The notes under the pieces are model-generated. The model was not told the origin of the DNA and ran no database searches. It was given only the letters and a program-made list of their open reading frames with translations. Below, one piece after another: positions 6,941-9,598 of a stretch of DNA of 9,598 nucleotides (within the stretch, counting starts at the first letter, position 1; every line of letters begins with the position of its first letter). Location of the stretch: positions 1-9,598 of the forward strand of contig JAFAEW010000095.1 in the NCBI GenBank assembly GCA_023423835.1, in the 5' to 3' direction. A program made the position numbers and the translations under genes. Origin of the DNA: Bacteroidota bacterium (GTDB taxonomy: Bacteria > Bacteroidota > Bacteroidia > Chitinophagales > Chitinophagaceae).

Positions 6941-8359
6941 TTATGGGAAAATTCCTAATTCTGCATAAGCGGTACCAACCTTATCAATAGCTACAACATA
7001 GGCAGCGGTACGCATGTCGGGGATCTCAGGATTGTTTTTCCAGCAGTTCATAATTTCGTGGGTGGCTTCGATCATCGTTTCCTCGAGTCCTGAATAAACG
7101 AGATCGACTTCACTTGGTCCATGTTCAATCTCCATTTTCTCCTGATCAGACACGGTTTTCCCGGTTTTATCTTCGATTACGCCCACCAGCCGTTTATTGA
7201 GGTTTTCGGTGAATCGTTTTTCCATTCTTCCATATCTTACGTGGCTCAGATTTTTCAGCCATTCGAAATAAGAAACCGTTACTCCGCCGGCATTCAGGTA
7301 CATATCCGGGATCACGAGAACGCCTTTTTTCAGTAAGATCTCATCTGCCATTGGTGTCAGCGGACCATTTGCGGCTTCAGCCACGATCTTCGCTTTCACG
7401 CGATCGGCATTGTGCCGGTTGATCACATTCTCGAGCGCGGCTGGAATAAGCACATCGCATTCGAGTTCGAGTGCATCCATATTCTTTTCAAGATTGGTTG
7501 CACCCGGAAAATCGAGGATGCTTCCGGTTGTCTTCCGGTGTTTCAATACCGCTTCAGGATCGAGACCGTCTTCTGAATAAATCGCTCCTTCAAATTCAGC
7601 AATTGCAATCACTTTTGCTCCGCCTTCTTTAAAAAACTTGGCCGTATAAAATCCAACATTTCCCAATCCCTGAACCACAATACGTTTTCCTTTGATTCCG
7701 GTTGGCAGCCCGATTTTATCCATTTGTTCCTTAATAGAACACACTTCTCTCACGCCATAAAAAACACCCAATCCGGTTGCTTCCGTACGGCCTCTCACTC
7801 CTCCCTGCGAAACCGGTTTTCCTGTAACACAGGCAAGGGCATCGATTTCACCGGGACGCATGCTTTCGTAGGTGTCAACGATCCACGCCATTTCCCTTGC
7901 TCCCGTACCATAGTCCGGGGCGGGAACATCAATTCCAGGTCCTATAAATCCTTTTTTTATCAATTCTGCCGTATAACGACGGGTAATCTTCTGCAATTCA
8001 AATTCACTGTAATTTCTGGGGCTGATTCTGATGCCGCCTTTTGCTCCGCCGAAAGGCACATTTACAATCGCACATTTGTAAGTCATCAGGGCGGCAAGTG
8101 CCATTACTTCATCCTGGTTAACGGCTTCGCTGAAGCGAATACCACCTTTGCAGGGTGTTTTATGCTGACTGTGTTGTACCCGGTAAGCCTCAATAACCTG
8201 AATAGATCCATCATCTCTTTTTATGGGGAAACGCATTTGATAAACTGCGTTGCAAGCTTTAATTTGTTCAAGAATTCCTGACTCCCATTTTGTTAGTTTT
8301 GCCGCCTTTTCGAAACTTTTGTTTACGCTTTCAAAGAAGCTGTACTTCTCGTCTGCCAT
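6941..8359 (-). CDS. Glutamate dehydrogenase (Glu/Leu/Phe/Val dehydrogenase family, animal-type)
   Basis: This 472-residue enzyme interconverts glutamate and 2-oxoglutarate plus ammonia using NAD(P). The substrate domain carries TPCKGGIRF with Lys71, LMTYK with Lys95, PFGGAKGG with catalytic Lys107, and GIDVPAPD with Asp144. GLGNVG (231-236) is the dinucleotide loop. Glu255 ends the second Rossmann strand, which suggests NAD or dual use. NAGGVTVSYFEW (356-367), with Ser363, fits glutamate rather than leucine or phenylalanine. Bacillus-type enzymes have about 425 residues; the extra length lies mainly at about 378-428, where animal GDH carries its antenna, and flanking motifs (NLSHVRYGR, DLVYSGLEETM) resemble the animal enzyme. 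The gene follows the ccmD-like gene by 78 bp on the same strand; that gap is AT-rich and has no exact -7 box. It converges with the aldehyde dehydrogenase, so both neighbours concern glutamate carbon. The ATG at 8359 gives the normal N-terminus. Confidence 0.95.
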   Translation of the reverse strand: MADEKYSFFESVNKSFEKAAKLTKWESGILEQIKACNAVYQMRFPIKRDDGSIQVIEAYRVQHSQHKTPCKGGIRFSEAVNQDEVMALAALMTYKCAIVNVPFGGAKGGIRISPRNYSEFELQKITRRYTAELIKKGFIGPGIDVPAPDYGTGAREMAWIVDTYESMRPGEIDALACVTGKPVSQGGVRGRTEATGLGVFYGVREVCSIKEQMDKIGLPTGIKGKRIVVQGLGNVGFYTAKFFKEGGAKVIAIAEFEGAIYSEDGLDPEAVLKHRKTTGSILDFPGATNLEKNMDALELECDVLIPAALENVINRHNADRVKAKIVAEAANGPLTPMADEILLKKGVLVIPDMYLNAGGVTVSYFEWLKNLSHVRYGRMEKRFTENLNKRLVGVIEDKTGKTVSDQEKMEIEHGPSEVDLVYSGLEETMIEATHEIMNCWKNNPEIPDMRTAAYVVAIDKVGTAYAELGIFP

Positions 8360-8437
8360 GTTGTAATGTTTTATTTGAATATATTAAAATATCAGTACCT
8401 AAAAGTCTGACATAAAAACTTTACTAACAAATTTTTG

Positions 8438-8668
8438 TTATCCACCATTTTGTCGGCCATCGTTTCTTTCCAGTTTGGAAATCTTCCGGTCGAGGTTTAT
8501 CAGATAGATCAAAATGCCTGCAACGATAACAACCACTACGGCCATTACAACATATATCTTACCGTTGCTGTTCATAAAATCTTCGGATTCAACCGGTGTT
8601 TGTGCAAACAGAAAAACCTGAGAAAAACAAAGGGTAAGCACGAGTGCGATCTTCTTTAAATTAAGCAT
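8438..8668 (-). CDS. ccmD: CcmD-family small membrane protein
   Basis: This 76-residue protein has a signal-peptide-like N-terminus (residues 1-23, ending FAQ), a short polar stretch, one membrane segment at about 38-59 (YVVMAVVVVIVAGILIYLI), and a charged tail DRKISKLERND. The layout of one membrane helix followed by a basic, helix-forming cytoplasmic tail is that of CcmD, which in System I cytochrome c maturation joins CcmC and the CcmAB transporter for release of haem-loaded CcmE. Its ATG lies inside the end of ccmC (8-nt overlap, ATGCTTAA), so translation is probably coupled. Sequence conservation in CcmD is low, so the call rests mostly on topology and position. The extra N-terminal signal-like segment is absent from the proteobacterial protein and may be cleaved or may form a second helix. 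Confidence 0.8.
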   Translation of the reverse strand: MLNLKKIALVLTLCFSQVFLFAQTPVESEDFMNSNGKIYVVMAVVVVIVAGILIYLINLDRKISKLERNDGRQNGG

Positions 8669-9341
8669 GTATTGGTCTCTTTTCGGTTAATAAAGCTATC
8701 CTTATTCTTAATGTTGTAATCCATACGGCCAGCAAGGTCCATCCTATAACCGATGGCCAGAAAACAAGGCGCATCTGAGGCGAAAGATCATTGCCGTTTA
8801 ATCCCGGATTTCCTTCACTGCCCAATCCGCCCGGATGTAAAGATTCTGTCATCCTTGGCAGGATCCACAGGGTTGGAAATAACATGGCGAAGGCGAAAAT
8901 ATTATAGACCGCACTGATCTTTGATTTCTTATCTGCATCATTCATGGATCCTCTCAAAACGAAGTATGCCATATAAATGAGCAGGGCGATGGCAGCGCCG
9001 TTTTGCTTGGGATCGCCACTCCAGGGTGATCCCCATTGGTAATTGGCCCAGATAGCGCCGGTAATAATTCCCAACACGCCTAATACCAATCCCATTCTCG
9101 CATATTCAACGGAATAGAAATCGTATTTTGGATTGGGTTTTGATAAAAATAAGATGGCATAAATGAAGGAAACAATGAACAATACCATCATTCCAAACCA
9201 CATGGGAACATGGAAAAACATGTTTCTTATCGATTGCTGAAGCCGTCCGTCCAAAATGGGAATTTCAACTAAAAATCCCATCGTACACGTATATAAAAGA
9301 AATAAAACGGCCAGTAATTTCCACCACGATTGACGAAGCAT
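8661..9341 (-). CDS. ccmC: Cytochrome c maturation protein CcmC (haem-handling membrane protein)
   Basis: This 226-residue polytopic membrane protein has about six hydrophobic segments (roughly 7-26, 45-66, 82-99, 115-130, 143-161 and 194-211). It belongs to the haem-handling CcmC/CcsA family. The tryptophan-rich periplasmic motif is at 98-112 (WANYQWGSPWSGDPK). It is flanked by two candidate haem-ligand histidines, His44 in FFHVPMWF and His169 in TESLHPGG, the arrangement by which CcmC loads haem onto CcmE. The aspartate of the WWD motif is kept (Asp110), but the core reads SPWSGDPK rather than the proteobacterial form with consecutive tryptophans and WDxR. The gene lies between the ccmB end (100 bp upstream) and the ccmD-like gene (overlapping by 8 nt). 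A candidate -7 box in the upstream gap suggests it can be transcribed separately from ccmB. Confidence 0.93.
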   Translation of the reverse strand: MLRQSWWKLLAVLFLLYTCTMGFLVEIPILDGRLQQSIRNMFFHVPMWFGMMVLFIVSFIYAILFLSKPNPKYDFYSVEYARMGLVLGVLGIITGAIWANYQWGSPWSGDPKQNGAAIALLIYMAYFVLRGSMNDADKKSKISAVYNIFAFAMLFPTLWILPRMTESLHPGGLGSEGNPGLNGNDLSPQMRLVFWPSVIGWTLLAVWITTLRIRIALLTEKRPIHA

Positions 9342-9382
9342 ATTGATGATTTTTTTGGAGGATCTGCTCCATTAAAGCTTTG

Positions 9383-9390
9383 CAAATTTA
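9383..9390 (-). promoter_or_regulatory. Candidate Bacteroidota -7 box upstream of ccmC
   Basis: The minus strand reads TAAATTTG here, exactly fitting TAnnTTTG. It lies in the unusually long 100-bp gap between ccmB and ccmC and would give a leader of about 35 nt before the ATG at 9341. No TTTG is found at the usual 19-nt spacing (the nearest ones are 12 and about 24 nt away, the latter as GTTG), so the -33 element is missing or weak. Confidence 0.4.
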
Positions 9391-9441
9391 AAGGTATTGA
9401 ATCAAATAAAACTGCAACCGGGTTAAACAAAAGATATTCGT

Positions 9442-9598
9442 TCAATCCTTCCAGAGAAAGGGAAATAAGATCACTGCCAATAGTATTATCAGAATGTCCA
9501 GTCCTGCAAGCAATAGGATCATTTCAAATAATCCCGCCTGCAAAACCGGGGCAAATGCGGCTTTCGAAATTTTTCCCAGGAGTAACAGCTGCGGAATG
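9442..9598 (-). CDS. ccmB: CcmB C-terminus (haem exporter subunit B; 5' part outside the window)
   Basis: Only the last 51 residues are present, ending FPFLWKD and a TGA at 9444-9442. They contain a helix with LLLLGKISKAAF and then a long hydrophobic membrane segment (AGLDILIILLAVILFPFLW), which is how Bacteroidota CcmB proteins end in my recollection. CcmB is the membrane subunit of the CcmAB ABC transporter, which drives release of holo-CcmE in System I cytochrome c maturation. The position directly upstream of ccmC on the same strand supports the call. The fragment is too short for residue-level assignment, and another polytopic membrane protein is the only reasonable alternative. Confidence 0.78.
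   Translation of the reverse strand, partial: IPQLLLLGKISKAAFAPVLQAGLFEMILLLAGLDILIILLAVILFPFLWKD

Noticed and set aside
7724..8281. 185-codon open frame on the plus strand opposite glutamate dehydrogenase
   Set aside because: It is antisense to a clearly conserved enzyme, and its composition (many Phe, His, Ser, Asn) and lack of any recognisable motif mark it as a mirror frame.
8425..8440. TAACAAA / TTTGTTA inverted repeat with 2-nt spacer overlapping the ccmD stop
   Set aside because: Only seven AT-rich pairs in an AT-rich gap. It is too weak for a terminator, and there is no second copy near the GDH start to suggest an operator.
9357..9370. GGAG...CTCC mini-palindrome just upstream of the ccmC start
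   Set aside because: Only four pairs; not a credible hairpin or riboswitch.

Overview
The window looks like a chromosomal segment of a Bacteroidota bacterium. The evidence is a TonB-dependent receptor paired with a DUF5689 lipoprotein, a short CcmD-family protein with a signal-like N-terminus, matches to the Bacteroidota -7 promoter box (TAnnTTTG), and start codons with A-rich rather than strong Shine-Dalgarno leaders. A Chitinophagaceae-like lineage is my impression only. Coding density is high. Every gene is intact except the two cut by the window edges, and I see no mobile element, tRNA, rRNA or CRISPR array.

Region 1 (1-5306) is the most distinctive part. A minus-strand operon encodes an 853-residue outer-membrane TonB-dependent receptor and then a secreted, probably lipid-anchored protein. 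That protein is built from about four OB-fold-like modules (DUF5689 and relatives), followed by what looks like the first strand of a lamin-tail domain running off the left edge. Across a 93-bp AT-rich divergent promoter region, on the plus strand, is a secreted endonuclease/exonuclease/phosphatase (EEP) family enzyme with all expected catalytic motifs. Lamin-tail, OB-fold and EEP domains also occur fused in the predicted extracellular nucleases of COG2374. I therefore infer an envelope system in which the EEP enzyme cleaves a phosphodiester substrate (extracellular nucleic acid or another organophosphate), the OB/lamin-tail lipoprotein holds or presents it, and the receptor imports products. 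This is a hypothesis, not a shown function.

Region 2 (5439-8359) holds two convergent central-metabolism genes. The plus-strand aldehyde dehydrogenase resembles the Sad/YneI type of succinate-semialdehyde dehydrogenase. The minus-strand enzyme is a glutamate dehydrogenase whose motifs and C-terminal region look more like animal mitochondrial GDH than the short Bacillus-type enzymes. The gap between them contains a perfect 15-bp inverted repeat with a 5-nt loop and no U-tract on either strand.

Region 3 (8438-9598) is part of a minus-strand cytochrome c maturation (System I) cluster: the C-terminal end of ccmB, complete ccmC, and a ccmD-like gene overlapping ccmC by 8 nt. GDH lies 78 bp downstream in the same direction, where ccmE/ccmF might have been expected. 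No gap between genes exceeds 300 bp.
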